IMG/VR virus record: IMGVR_UViG_3300017948_000002
Span: 1-48,960 of that record
Source of the DNA: a virus
DNA: 48,960 nucleotides
Direction: 5' to 3' (one strand)
Shown here: positions 17,547 through 23,795 of the stretch, piece after piece
Position numbering within the stretch: the stretch's first letter is position 1
Layout of the letters: each line of letters starts with the position of its first letter
Notes under the pieces: model-generated
The model's input: only the letters and a program-made list of their open reading frames with translations
What the model was told of the DNA's origin: nothing
Databases searched by the model: none
Translations under genes and position numbers: made by a program

Positions 17547-17792
17547 CTAAATTTGGGCTCCGCTGCTAGAATCACGTTCCTGAGTCACGTCATGAAATTT
17601 ATTTAGATACGTCGAAAAAGCTCGGAGAAGCGGGCTGGCACAAGCAGCATTGTCATGCTCTGCACCTACCAACCTCTCCGAGTCCCATGCGTGTTCGTCC
17701 GCCTCTTGTTTGTATGAATCCATGTCCTGACGCATCACAGAGCTGATCTCAGATGGTGTGTCTCTGGTGTCGCGTGTGATACACTTCTCCAT
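17547..17792 (-). CDS. Leader gene of the late operon (81 aa)
   Basis: No family is recognised. The ATG at 17792-17790 lies nine bases past the -10 box of the promoter at 17801-17829, so the message would be nearly leaderless. An upstream in-frame GTG at 17810 is ruled out because it precedes the -10 box. The protein is charged, with DMDSYKQEADEHAWDSERL in the centre. It ends TAG directly before the ATG of the next gene. Coding status is likely from continuous spacing but less sure than for its neighbours. Confidence 0.55.
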   Translation of the reverse strand: MEKCITRDTRDTPSEISSVMRQDMDSYKQEADEHAWDSERLVGAEHDNAACASPLLRAFSTYLNKFHDVTQERDSSSGAQI

Positions 17793-17800
17793 ACCACTAA

Positions 17801-17829
17801 AGCATACCACACACTGCGTGTGGTGTCAA
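17801..17829 (-). promoter_or_regulatory. Sigma-70 promoter of the late (leftward) operon
   Basis: On the minus strand: TTGACA at 17829-17824, a 17-base spacer, and TATGCT at 17806-17801, with an extended -10 TGG directly before it. It is the only strong consensus promoter seen at the head of the leftward structural operon. TGGTATGCT is identical to the extended -10 at 20081-20089. Confidence 0.75.
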
Positions 17830-17913
17830 GGGTTTTTTCAGTATTTCTCGCCCCTGAAATACCCTCATCCCCACCTGTATACGGTTGGCGCGCTGCGCCG
17901 TAGACACTAATTT

Positions 17914-18420
17914 TTATTTCATTTTATTTAATAAACTCTTTAACTGTTGCTGTAATCTATATTGTTTTTGATACTCTATATAACATATCTTACACTGTTT
18001 ATTACCAGTTTTTGGATCTGTCTTAGTGCTCTCTTGGTTATATTCATGTCCCTTTGGACAATGAGTTTTAGCCACTACACCTAAAACTGCTGTGCCTGCT
18101 TTTACAGAATCTTTATAATTATCCAAATGTGTTCCCATATATGTATGATATAAATTAAAACATAATCTATTATTACAACTATGACAAACTAATAAATTAT
18201 CCTTGTATTCATCAGGTTTTAAAAGTTTAAAAAATATTTTATGAACTGTAACACGTTTTCCCTTGTATTTTATAAGACCATAACCTCCATCATTAGTCTT
18301 ACCAGTGAAATTCCAGCAGCCTTTCTCATCAATAATCCTCTTCTGTAAAATTCTAGTAATTACATCACACTCATCAACTCCTAGTTTAACTGCCCTTAAT
18401 ACAATCTCACTTTCTTCCAT
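17914..18420 (-). CDS. HNH endonuclease, HNH_3 type (168 aa)
   Basis: Shows the zinc/HNH pattern DEKGCWNFTGKTNDGGYG early, then LLVCHSCNNRLCFN, the GTHLDNYKDSVKAG core and a C-terminal HCPKGHEYNQESTK ... QCKICYIEYQ. The arrangement matches the 160-aa HNH protein at 30487-30969, so the two are paralogues or independent arrivals of one family. The gene is strongly AT-rich compared with its neighbours, which suggests recent acquisition. It has its own promoter (18440-18468) and a GGAGG ribosome site. As a free-standing homing nuclease it would cut related genomes lacking it. Confidence 0.85.
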   Translation of the reverse strand: MEESEIVLRAVKLGVDECDVITRILQKRIIDEKGCWNFTGKTNDGGYGLIKYKGKRVTVHKIFFKLLKPDEYKDNLLVCHSCNNRLCFNLYHTYMGTHLDNYKDSVKAGTAVLGVVAKTHCPKGHEYNQESTKTDPKTGNKQCKICYIEYQKQYRLQQQLKSLLNKMK

Positions 18421-18439
18421 AATACCTCCTCATTTAGCT

Positions 18440-18468
18440 ATCATATCATACAGGACTGAGCTTGTCAA
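18440..18468 (-). promoter_or_regulatory. Promoter of the HNH gene at 17914-18420
   Basis: Minus strand: TTGACA at 18468-18463, 17-base spacer, TATGAT at 18445-18440. Six bases later the transcript would begin ATGAGGAGG, whose GGAGG is the ribosome-binding site of the HNH start at 18420. Confidence 0.75.
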
Positions 18469-18647
18469 ATTTATGCCGACCTCTAACTCTTTGACACCAT
18501 TAGACTTACAACAAAGGGGGTCCAATCCCCACATCTCAAAAATCTTAGAATTTTAGTAACAGAGTCCCCCCTCAATCTCACACAGGAATAAATTTTTTGA
18601 CCCCCACCTTCGGGTATCGCAGTGTGGGACGGTGTATCACGGTAGAT

Positions 18648-18676
18648 GCTATAACACAAGACTGTGAAGATGTCAA
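18648..18676 (-). promoter_or_regulatory. Second leftward promoter with no gene of its own
   Basis: Minus strand: TTGACA at 18676-18671, 17-base spacer, TATAGC at 18653-18648 with an extended TGT before the -10. It would make a leader of about 220 bases before the HNH gene, or an independent small RNA. No reading frame with a good ribosome site lies in that leader. Confidence 0.55.
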
Positions 18677-18880
18677 TACAACTTTCTAGCCATTGTACCA
18701 GGTAGCAGGGAGCGTAGACTGGTATCAGTAACAGGGAACAGGAGAGATAACCTGGACCCGGTCGTCCGTGGCAGACTCCTATCGTGGTACTAGTTGCTAC
18801 TCACTGTATATGAGAGTCCAATCGGTTACACGTTGACTGCTACGGCTGCGCTGTATTCATTGACAACTTGAGATTGATAT

Positions 18881-18955
18881 TAGCAGGGAAGGCGCTACGC
18901 GCCTGAGTGGAAACACGCTGCCTGCTAGGCACAAGGGTAACTAACCTTGTGCTAG
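18881..18955 (+). promoter_or_regulatory. Multi-hairpin leader of the first rightward gene
   Basis: A closing stem TAGCAGG (18881-18887)/CCTGCTA (18921-18927) encloses the hairpin GGCGC-TAC-GCGCC (18891-18903). It partly competes with a second hairpin, CTAG-GCACAAGG / CCTTGTGC-TAG (18925-18955, one bulged G). The start codon of the next gene comes 13 bases later. Likely affects message stability or translation. Confidence 0.5.
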
Positions 18956-18967
18956 GGGGAAAACACA

Positions 18968-19174
18968 ATGGAGAATAATCGCAAGGGTACAATCAAGCCA
19001 GCGTACATCTATGACTTGGTTGACTGGAATTCACGCTGTTCGTTCTGTATGAATGACAGCGCGGATCATACCGTTGAAGAGCATGAGACAAGCATCGCGA
19101 ATGCACTACGACGCGAATGTGATAGATACCAGAGTCTTATGCGTGCGGCTAAGAAACAGTATGAAAGCGCTTAA
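18968..19174 (+). CDS. Small early protein with CxxC (68 aa)
   Basis: Unrecognised. Contains the pair CSFCMNDSADH (about residues 24-34) and His38 a few residues later, a plausible half zinc site, followed by a basic helix (NALRRECDRYQSLMRAAKKQ). It is the first rightward gene after the divergence zone. The ribosome site is the G-run AGGGGG immediately after the leader hairpin. Confidence 0.7.
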   Translation: MENNRKGTIKPAYIYDLVDWNSRCSFCMNDSADHTVEEHETSIANALRRECDRYQSLMRAAKKQYESA

Positions 19175-19179
19175 GCCGC

Positions 19180-19214
19180 GCTAGGGTTCCTCCTAGCACA
19201 GGGCTAGTCCCTGT
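19180..19214 (+). promoter_or_regulatory. Two back-to-back hairpins before the 155-aa gene
   Basis: GCTAGG (19180-19185)/CCTAGC (19192-19197) is directly followed by ACAGGG (19198-19203)/CCCTGT (19209-19214). Both are perfect six-base stems, ending two bases before the GAGGAG ribosome site. They probably act on message stability or start-site access. Confidence 0.45.
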
Positions 19215-19228
19215 AGAGGAGAATGATT

Positions 19229-19696
19229 ATGTCACAAGAAACATTGAAGGATCAGCTTACCGCTGTGGTGGCTGAGCAGACGCATAGCGTTATTGCTATG
19301 CTGACGGTGGAACAACAGGCTGCGCTTGAGGCTAAGTTGCTGGCACTTCCAATCGAAGTACGAAGCAGTTTGGCTGCGAAGTATCCCACGCTGTCAAACG
19401 TCGAGGCGTACATTATTCGTCAAATGGTACGTGAGGCGAACGGTAGACTGGCGAGCAACAAACGGCCGGTTTGGTATTCAATCCTCAAGACGAACGCCGA
19501 TTCGCTTCGTTCATCCAATAAGGACGTAGCAACCTGGGCAGAGACACAGCTCCGAAATCTGGCAGAGGAGATTGATACCAAAGAATCAATCAATCTGCTT
19601 AAGAAATACAAGGTATCGCAGGATACTAACAGCAAAGATGCTCACATTGTGAAGTTGTGTGGTATCTTCGGTGTGAGTCCGGCGAATCTGGCTTGA
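19229..19696 (+). CDS. Helical early protein, unknown function (155 aa)
   Basis: Start chosen at the second of two in-frame ATGs because AGGAG is seven bases before it; the first ATG (19223) is too close to the site. The protein is helical: an N-terminal half rich in Ala/Leu/Glu (VEQQAALEAKLLALPIEV), then NVEAYIIRQMVREANGRL. No enzymatic motif was seen. It is more GC-rich than most of the early region. It ends just before the origin candidate. Confidence 0.75.
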   Translation: MSQETLKDQLTAVVAEQTHSVIAMLTVEQQAALEAKLLALPIEVRSSLAAKYPTLSNVEAYIIRQMVREANGRLASNKRPVWYSILKTNADSLRSSNKDVATWAETQLRNLAEEIDTKESINLLKKYKVSQDTNSKDAHIVKLCGIFGVSPANLA

Positions 19697-19715
19697 CAGT
19701 GGTGTGTGGACTATG

Positions 19716-19765
19716 ATGGCCACCCAACCCGCTCATTAGATGTGAGTTAAGGGAAGGGTGGCCAT
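19716..19765. repeat. Ten-base perfect inverted repeat (transcript-end hairpin)
   Basis: ATGGCCACCC at 19716-19725 pairs with GGGTGGCCAT at 19756-19765. No T-tract follows on either strand, so an intrinsic terminator is uncertain. It lies 20 bases after the 155-aa gene and just before the symmetric AT-rich structure. Confidence 0.55.
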
Positions 19766-19766
19766 C

Positions 19767-19980
19767 TGTCCAAGTTGTGTTGGCTCGCGGGCATGCCGCG
19801 TCTCTCGCGAGGTCGGTGTGCATGTTCGGATAAGCTATTCTCTTATAGTATATAGTTAAAAAAAAAAATAAAAAAATATATATAATATACATACATATAT
19901 AAGAAAAAACTCTCTTCTCTCGTGATGCACGCGAGGTCGGTTGAAGGCCGGGGTCGCGGGTGACGTGAACAACTTGGACA
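19767..19980. other. Candidate replication origin: AT-rich tract inside inverted and direct repeats
   Basis: Outer inverted repeats TGTCCAAGTTG (19767-19777) and CAACTTGGACA (19970-19980) flank two direct copies of GCGAGGTCGGT (19807-19817, 19931-19941), each close to a TCTCTCG and a GTGCAT/ATGCAC element. Between them lies an A/T run of about 75 bases (19835-19910) with almost no G or C. Symmetric initiator-type sites around a melting region in the non-coding divergence zone fit a phage origin. No DnaA box consensus is seen and no adjacent initiator is identified, so this is inference. Confidence 0.5.
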
Positions 19981-20059
19981 GAGGGGGAGAGATGGGTTAA
20001 ACCCAATGGTTTCAACCGTTTATCAAGAGATGCGCATGGGTACGCTTCCCACATTTGAC

Positions 20060-20089
20060 TTGACAAGTCCTGATGGGCCATGGTATGCT
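20060..20089 (+). promoter_or_regulatory. Early rightward promoter
   Basis: TTGACA at 20060-20065, 18-base spacer, TATGCT at 20084-20089 with extended TGG. The predicted start is near the A of ATGGAG at 20096; that GGAG then serves as ribosome site for the ATG at 20108. Confidence 0.8.
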
Positions 20090-20107
20090 TATTAAATGGA
20101 GTGTGAT

Positions 20108-20614
20108 ATGCCTCTGTTAAAAGCATTACAAAACAAAGGATTAGGACCGGAGCATTATGAGTATGTTAATGCTATGCAATTGTATAAGCAGGCTTGTAAA
20201 CGTTATGCTCGTGTTCCGAAAGATTTTAGGTTTTCTAATGAACCGCTTAAGAGGCTCCAGTTCTTTAATGAGCAAGAGTTGTATAAGCTAGAGTGTAGGA
20301 AATATCACCTAGCACGTGGTAAATGGTTGGAGTTTAAAGCGGAGCAAAAGCTAGGCTCAGAATTAACTCCCGCAAAGATTGCAGAATTGCTAAGAATTGA
20401 AATACCTTCGACACAGAAAGAAATTGAAGCTGATATCAAACGTGAAGCGATAGCTGATTCATTTACAAAAGAAGAATTAGAGAAACTTAAAAAAGAAGTC
20501 AGAGAACGCGCTGGGATAAGCACAAGAGAACAGTTCAAGACATCGAACACTGCAAATGATCCCACTGTTAATGACTTTGAACCTTTACCAGATGATGAGG
20601 AGAAGAATAAATAA
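20108..20614 (+). CDS. Charged helical early protein (168 aa)
   Basis: First gene of the promoter at 20060-20089. The ATG at 20108 has GGAG six bases before it; an in-frame ATG at 20096 lies at the predicted transcript start and would give a leaderless form four residues longer. The protein is alpha-helical and highly charged (KEELEKLKKEVRERAG, about residues 115-135) with an acidic C-terminus (LPDDEEKNK). No family was recognised. Its stop overlaps the next ATG by one base. Confidence 0.75.
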   Translation: MPLLKALQNKGLGPEHYEYVNAMQLYKQACKRYARVPKDFRFSNEPLKRLQFFNEQELYKLECRKYHLARGKWLEFKAEQKLGSELTPAKIAELLRIEIPSTQKEIEADIKREAIADSFTKEELEKLKKEVRERAGISTREQFKTSNTANDPTVNDFEPLPDDEEKNK

Positions 20615-20790
20615 TGTACTTCTATATTATCTGGAAAAAAGCTTATGCTAGACCATGGAAGGATTATGAAGAGCAAATTGCACCCATTCTCAAAGCTATT
20701 CCTGAAATTGAAGCTGTTGAAATAAGCGACAGCAAAAGAATTTATGGATGGGGTTTGAGAATAAGAAAAAATAACAAACAGGGAAAATAA
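20614..20790 (+). CDS. Small basic protein (58 aa)
   Basis: A short gene with a stop/start overlap (TAATG) to the previous gene and a GAGGAG ribosome site. The sequence begins MYFYIIWKKAYARPWKDYEE and ends in a Lys/Asn-rich tail. It is a compact alpha/beta-looking protein of unknown role. The next gene starts four bases after its stop, which supports its reality. Confidence 0.65.
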   Translation: MYFYIIWKKAYARPWKDYEEQIAPILKAIPEIEAVEISDSKRIYGWGLRIRKNNKQGK

Positions 20791-20793
20791 CAA

Positions 20794-21150
20794 ATGGCAA
20801 AAAACACAAATCGAACCGCACAGGCATCTATACCGAGTCTTGAGCCTGAACCAGAACCTAGGGTCACGCTATTCAACGGTGATGACCCGAAGCTGGCTCT
20901 GTTAGTTCGTTCGTTGCATGAACGTATGCAGAATGATCCAACGGCGCCAACACTATCACTGTCGTATGATGCACAAGCACAGGTGTACAAAGCACAGATC
21001 ATACGATACAAAAGCGTAAATCATCAATACGCGTATGTATTGTGCACAGCAACTGCTACAGACATACGCAAAGCTATTGGCGGAGCACTTGCACAGTGGA
21101 TTGAACGTATCACACCGAAGCAGAGTGCGACGGAGATGCTTATCAACTAA
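20794..21150 (+). CDS. Early protein, unknown function (118 aa)
   Basis: An N-terminal Thr/Pro/Glu-rich region (residues 10-22) is followed by an alpha/beta domain with LALLVRSLHERMQNDP and YVLCTATATDIRKAIGGAL. No recognised motif. It is placed in the same transcript as the two previous genes; the following gene has its own AAAGGAGAG ribosome site. Confidence 0.7.
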   Translation: MAKNTNRTAQASIPSLEPEPEPRVTLFNGDDPKLALLVRSLHERMQNDPTAPTLSLSYDAQAQVYKAQIIRYKSVNHQYAYVLCTATATDIRKAIGGALAQWIERITPKQSATEMLIN

Positions 21151-21180
21151 CTACAACGCTAACAACCAAAGGAGAGTGAC

Positions 21181-21489
21181 ATGACACAAAAGAAAGCAGT
21201 AAATAAAAAACACTACGTGATAGTTCGCACATACTCCGCTGGAGTGTTTGCTGGCTATCTTGAATCACACAAAGGTAAAGAAGTAACACTTTCCAATGCT
21301 CGTCGTTTATGGTATTGGAGTGGAGCCGCTTCCTTATCACAGCTTGCAATGGAAGGAACAGCTAACCCAAATTATTGTAAATTTCCAATTGCAGTAGACT
21401 TTATTACTTTAACGGAAGCTATTGAAATCATTAACACAACAGAAAAAGCAAGAGTTTCTATTGAAAGAGTAGCCATATGGAAAATATAG
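21181..21489 (+). CDS. DUF6948-type conserved phage protein (102 aa)
   Basis: Contains the family hallmarks HYVIVRTYSAGVFAGYLES (residues 11-29), NARRLWYWSGAASLSQLA (39-56) and KFPIAVDFITLTEAIEI (67-83). This small family is widespread in phages and prophages and lacks an assigned function; it often sits in early clusters. A ribosome site AAAGGAG precedes it. Its end overlaps the possible Gly-Ser repeat ORF by 13 bases. Confidence 0.8.
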   Translation: MTQKKAVNKKHYVIVRTYSAGVFAGYLESHKGKEVTLSNARRLWYWSGAASLSQLAMEGTANPNYCKFPIAVDFITLTEAIEIINTTEKARVSIERVAIWKI

Positions 21490-21716
21490 ACTATGGCGAC
21501 GGCTCTGGCTCTGGCTCTGGCTCTGGCTCTGACTCTGGCTCTGGCTCTGGCTCTGGCTATGGCTCTGACTATGGCTTTGGCTCTGGCGATGGCTTTGGCT
21601 CTGGCTCTGGCTCTGGCTCTGGCTATGGCTCTGGCTCTGACTATGGCTTTGGCTCTGGCGATGGCTTTGGCTCTGGCTCTGGCTCTGGCTATGGCGACGG
21701 CTCTGGCTCTGGCTAA
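21477..21716 (+). CDS. Possible Gly-Ser repeat protein, frame 1 of the first microsatellite (79 aa)
   Basis: Starting MENIDYGDGSG, the frame reads Gly-Ser repeats with occasional Asp, Tyr and Phe and stops directly after the repeat. It mirrors the better-supported Gly-Ser ORF at 22350-22562, where a good GAGGAG ribosome site precedes the same type of start. Here the site is weaker (GAAAGAG). It overlaps the alternative Ala-Leu frame at 21493-21894, so at most one frame may be used, or both. Confidence 0.4.
   Translation: MENIDYGDGSGSGSGSGSDSGSGSGSGYGSDYGFGSGDGFGSGSGSGSGYGSGSDYGFGSGDGFGSGSGSGYGDGSGSG
21493..21714 (+). repeat. Hexanucleotide microsatellite (GGCTCT)n, first copy
   Basis: About 37 imperfect hexamers of GGCTCT with point variants (GACTCT, GGCTAT, GGCTTT, GGCGAT). 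A 72-base higher-order unit repeats: GACTATGGCTTTGG occurs at 21567 and 21639. Both ends carry the same 26 bases beginning CTATGGCGACGG (21491 and 21689), as expected of tandem expansion. Being hexameric, length changes keep every frame open. Confidence 0.9.
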
Positions 21717-21894
21717 TTGTATCTGTCATCATTCTCAATATATTCATTACAAATTAACAGGAGCCTGTGATGCTCAAGATTTAATAACAGGTAAAACTTG
21801 TGAATGTAGTGAGTACAGAGAAGATGACAGCAAGAAACAAAAAACAGAGCCATTACCATTACCACAACAATCAACAGATTTAAATGAGAACTAA
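21493..21894 (+). CDS. Cys/His zinc-type phage protein with Ala-Leu repeat N-terminus (133 aa)
   Basis: In this frame the microsatellite codes Ala-Leu repeats with occasional Met and Thr (about 70 residues, hydrophobic), then reads NCICHHSQYIHYKLTGACDA and TGKTCECSEYRED. The Cys/His pattern C-x-C-x(n)-H-x(n)-C-x(n)-CxC matches small zinc-type proteins found in many phages, so the C-terminal 60 residues are probably the true gene. A third possible start, ATG at 21691, would give the zinc protein with almost no repeat. The Ala-Leu part would be a membrane helix if translated. Start uncertain. Confidence 0.6.
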   Translation: MATALALALALALTLALALALAMALTMALALAMALALALALALAMALALTMALALAMALALALALAMATALALANCICHHSQYIHYKLTGACDAQDLITGKTCECSEYREDDSKKQKTEPLPLPQQSTDLNEN

Positions 21895-21993
21895 GATGTT
21901 TTTAGTTCTCTTCCGGATAGTGATGGAATACTCAACATAAGAGATATTCCGAAACACGAGCATAGCTGTATAGTCTCCTATCCGGAAGAGAAC
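21886..21993 (+). promoter_or_regulatory. Candidate RNA switch: two mutually exclusive stems before the 113-aa gene
   Basis: A 16-bp perfect stem (GTTCTCTTCCGGATAG at 21905-21920; CTATCCGGAAGAGAAC at 21978-21993) encloses about 57 bases containing a GGAATA/TATTCC hairpin. The left arm can instead pair upstream: GAGAACTAA (21886-21894) with TTAGTTCTC (21902-21910). The two folds cannot coexist. The CDS stop TAA lies in the upstream arm, and a GGAGAATC ribosome site follows the element. Confidence 0.6.
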
Positions 21994-22026
21994 CAAAATC
22001 ATCAAATTGAACAAAGGAGAATCAAA

Positions 22027-22349
22027 ATGACACTTGAAAATTTGACAATGAAACAGTTACAAGCAATACTAAAATTGCTAGACAACAAAGAAGAAAATTC
22101 CACTGACAAACAAAATCATGGAATCCAAATAGTTGTTGCGGATCGTGGCTTTATCTATGTAGGTGAGGTATCAACTGATGCAGAATGGGTGTATATACAA
22201 AAAGCATCCAATATACGCCTCTGGGGAACAACTAAAGGACTGGGTGAGCTTGTAAATGGTCCTTTAGCCAATACAAAATTAGACAAAACAGGAAATCTGA
22301 AGTTATCTCGCAGAGCTTTAATTAGTCTAATCAGTGTCGAGGAGAATCC

Positions 22350-22368
<19 letters not shown>
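22027..22368 (+). CDS. Conserved phage protein (113 aa)
   Basis: Central segment IQIVVADRGFIYVGEVSTD (residues 34-52) with AEWVYIQKASNIRLWGTTKG (56-75) and LELVNGPLANTKL-like continuation matches a small phage family usually found beside the DUF6948 protein, as here. Function unknown. It has a GGAGAAT ribosome site, follows the candidate RNA switch, and overlaps the next start by 19 bases. Confidence 0.75.
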
Positions 22369-22562
<194 letters not shown>

Positions 22563-22590
22563 TTGTATTTGAACAAAGGAGAATATCCCA

Positions 22591-22860
22591 ATGGACGCAA
22601 AAACAGAATCACTTTTGAAGCTGTACAAAGCAATACTCAAAATGGGACCACTTCAAGACAGCGATCTAACTAGACTTGATACTCTAGTAGAAGTAGCATT
22701 TCAAGCCGGTCGTGCCTCTGGTATCGATGAAGGTTTACGTATTCTAGAAGAGAAGAGTGAATACTACATCCAAGAAATTTCATCTCCATATATATCAGAA
22801 TACACTAAACCTGTTTATCCAGCTAATTGTCCTGTTTGTAAGACAAATAAGATAAACTAA
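22591..22860 (+). CDS. Small early protein with C-terminal CxxC (89 aa)
   Basis: Mostly helical and charged (LLKLYKAILKMGPLQDSDL; GRASGIDEGLRILEEKSEYY), ending PANCPVCKTNKIN, a single CxxC. The ribosome site is AAAGGAGAAT. It ends just before a 13-bp inverted repeat. No family recognised. Confidence 0.7.
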   Translation: MDAKTESLLKLYKAILKMGPLQDSDLTRLDTLVEVAFQAGRASGIDEGLRILEEKSEYYIQEISSPYISEYTKPVYPANCPVCKTNKIN

Positions 22861-22872
22861 GTTTTTATAAAA

Positions 22873-22930
22873 ACACCATACGTAGGGTCAGAAATACTAT
22901 AACTTATATTATAAACTCTACGTATGGTGT
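22873..22930 (+). promoter_or_regulatory. 13-bp stem enclosing an A/T-rich loop
   Basis: ACACCATACGTAG (22873-22885) pairs perfectly with CTACGTATGGTGT (22918-22930) around a 32-base A/T-rich loop with internal pairing (AATACTATAA...). It follows the 89-aa gene; a palindrome GTTTTTATAAAAAC precedes it. Possibly a transcript-end or stability structure; no T-tract after the second arm. Confidence 0.5.
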
Positions 22931-22988
22931 ATATATCACCGCGCACGGTTGTCTACGCGGGAGTTGCATAGTTTACGAACTTGTTTTG

Positions 22989-23059
22989 TCCTAGCCGTTC
23001 TGAGAATGGTGACTGTGAAGGCGGTCTTAATGAGGAACGCCAGTCCGGAGCGGCTAGGA
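22989..23059 (+). promoter_or_regulatory. Nested stems in the leader of the 29-aa membrane protein
   Basis: TCCTAGCCG (22989-22997)/CGGCTAGGA (23051-23059) encloses a nested pair GACT-GGCG (23011-23023)/CGCC-AGTC (23038-23045). It lies between 22930 and the start at 23094, in a stretch without a supported gene. Probably a folded leader RNA. Confidence 0.5.
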
Positions 23060-23093
23060 GAGCACAAGACAGAACTAAAACAGGAGAATAACC

Positions 23094-23183
23094 ATGACAC
23101 CAGAAATAAGAGATACCATTGTAGGTGTAACAGCATTTGTTTTATGGACAGCGTTTGTGATCGTGGTGTTGGCGATTTTCTAA
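23094..23183 (+). CDS. 29-aa single-pass membrane peptide
   Basis: Has a CAGGAG ribosome site. After MTPEIRDT the remainder (IVGVTAFVLWTAFVIVVLAI) is one hydrophobic membrane helix ending at Phe. Such tiny early membrane proteins in phages can be toxic host-takeover factors or holin-like. The length is only 30 codons, so coding status rests on the ribosome site, hydrophobic pattern and the following gene being close. Confidence 0.6.
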   Translation: MTPEIRDTIVGVTAFVLWTAFVIVVLAIF

Positions 23184-23205
23184 CCTTACAAAAAGAAGGT
23201 GTAAA

Positions 23206-23460
23206 ATGTTTGTATTAACTGCCGATAACAAAATCGTAGAAGGTAGAGAACTCTCTACCGAAGAACTTAATGCGATGAAATACTTTGACGAACATATTCA
23301 CGATAAGTGTTATCTAACTTCACGTGAAACTAATTACATCAAAGAATTCATCTTTACGGAATTCGATATAAAAGTCAAAATTAATGATAAATCAAATGAA
23401 CCCACTACAAATAACGCCGCAACGTCTGTTTTAGATCAACCTGAAAGCGCCGAGGGTTAA
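23206..23460 (+). CDS. Small early protein (84 aa)
   Basis: Unknown. N-terminal half is mixed alpha/beta (MFVLTADNKIVEGRELSTE) and charged; residues 55-84 are Asn/Thr/Pro/Glu-rich and disordered. Ribosome site AGAAGGTG. Its stop lies ten bases before the promoter at 23470. Confidence 0.65.
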   Translation: MFVLTADNKIVEGRELSTEELNAMKYFDEHIHDKCYLTSRETNYIKEFIFTEFDIKVKINDKSNEPTTNNAATSVLDQPESAEG

Positions 23461-23469
23461 ATTTTTCAC

Positions 23470-23499
23470 TTGACAACCACCCACCTGGCATGGTACAAT
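23470..23499 (+). promoter_or_regulatory. Internal rightward promoter
   Basis: TTGACA at 23470-23475, 18-base spacer, TACAAT at 23494-23499 with TGG before it. Six bases later comes ATGGAG, the ribosome site of the gene at 23522. The geometry is the same as at 20060-20089. Confidence 0.8.
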
Positions 23500-23521
23500 T
23501 AAGAAATGGAGCCTAACCATC

Positions 23522-23785
23522 ATGGCAGATCAAACCGAACCAAACACAGCAACCCAGCCTGCACCACCTGCGCCTGTTACATTCCCCCTTGAAATTGACG
23601 TACCAATCACATTCAAGATTCGTATTGATGTGAAGGAACTGTACGATTACTACACCGCAGATAACGGTGTCAATGCGGTAGCTGATCTCTATGATATCCT
23701 TGACGATCAGATGTTTGGAACCGTAATTTCCATTAACGGTATGACACCTGAAGATATACGAAAGATGTTACAAAATAACACGTAG
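23522..23785 (+). CDS. Small acidic early protein (87 aa)
   Basis: Residues 1-20 are Pro/Thr/Ala-rich; then a beta strand pair FPLEIDVPITFKIRIDVKEL and helix ELYDYYTADNGVNAVADLYD; acidic overall. No family. Directly served by the promoter at 23470-23499 and followed by a strongly folded RNA. Confidence 0.7.
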   Translation: MADQTEPNTATQPAPPAPVTFPLEIDVPITFKIRIDVKELYDYYTADNGVNAVADLYDILDDQMFGTVISINGMTPEDIRKMLQNNT

Positions 23786-23795
23786 CTAATGACTA

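Larger units (their letters stand above)
18421..18967. other. Non-coding divergence region between leftward and rightward operons
   Basis: About 550 bases without a convincing gene. It holds two minus-strand promoters (18440-18468, 18648-18676), a possible weak plus promoter (TTGACT at 18833-18838, only 15 bases before TATTCA at 18854-18859), repeats of TAGCAGGGA near 18706 and at 18881, and the hairpin leader of the first plus gene. It separates the two transcription directions, so it probably also carries regulatory sites not identifiable here. Confidence 0.7.

Noticed and set aside
18500-18545. tRNA-like T-arm (GGGG...TCCAATCCCC)
   Set aside because: No D-arm, anticodon stem or acceptor pairing can be built around it, and the loop does not match TTCRANY at the right position.
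19626-20126. 166-aa leftward reading frame across the AT-rich tract
   Set aside because: It covers the origin candidate, lacks a ribosome site and shows low-complexity translation of the A/T run.
21409-21747. Leftward Ser-Gln repeat frame through the first microsatellite
   Set aside because: It is the complement of the hexamer repeat; no ribosome site and all neighbours run rightward.
21905-21993. Hammerhead ribozyme resemblance (stem, then GAAAC, and a later GTC)
   Set aside because: The obligatory CUGANGA segment is absent before the internal stem and no stem III can be formed between GAAAC and GTC.
22949-23218. 89-aa rightward frame over the nested stems
   Set aside because: It starts without a ribosome site and overlaps the 29-aa membrane peptide, which has a good one.
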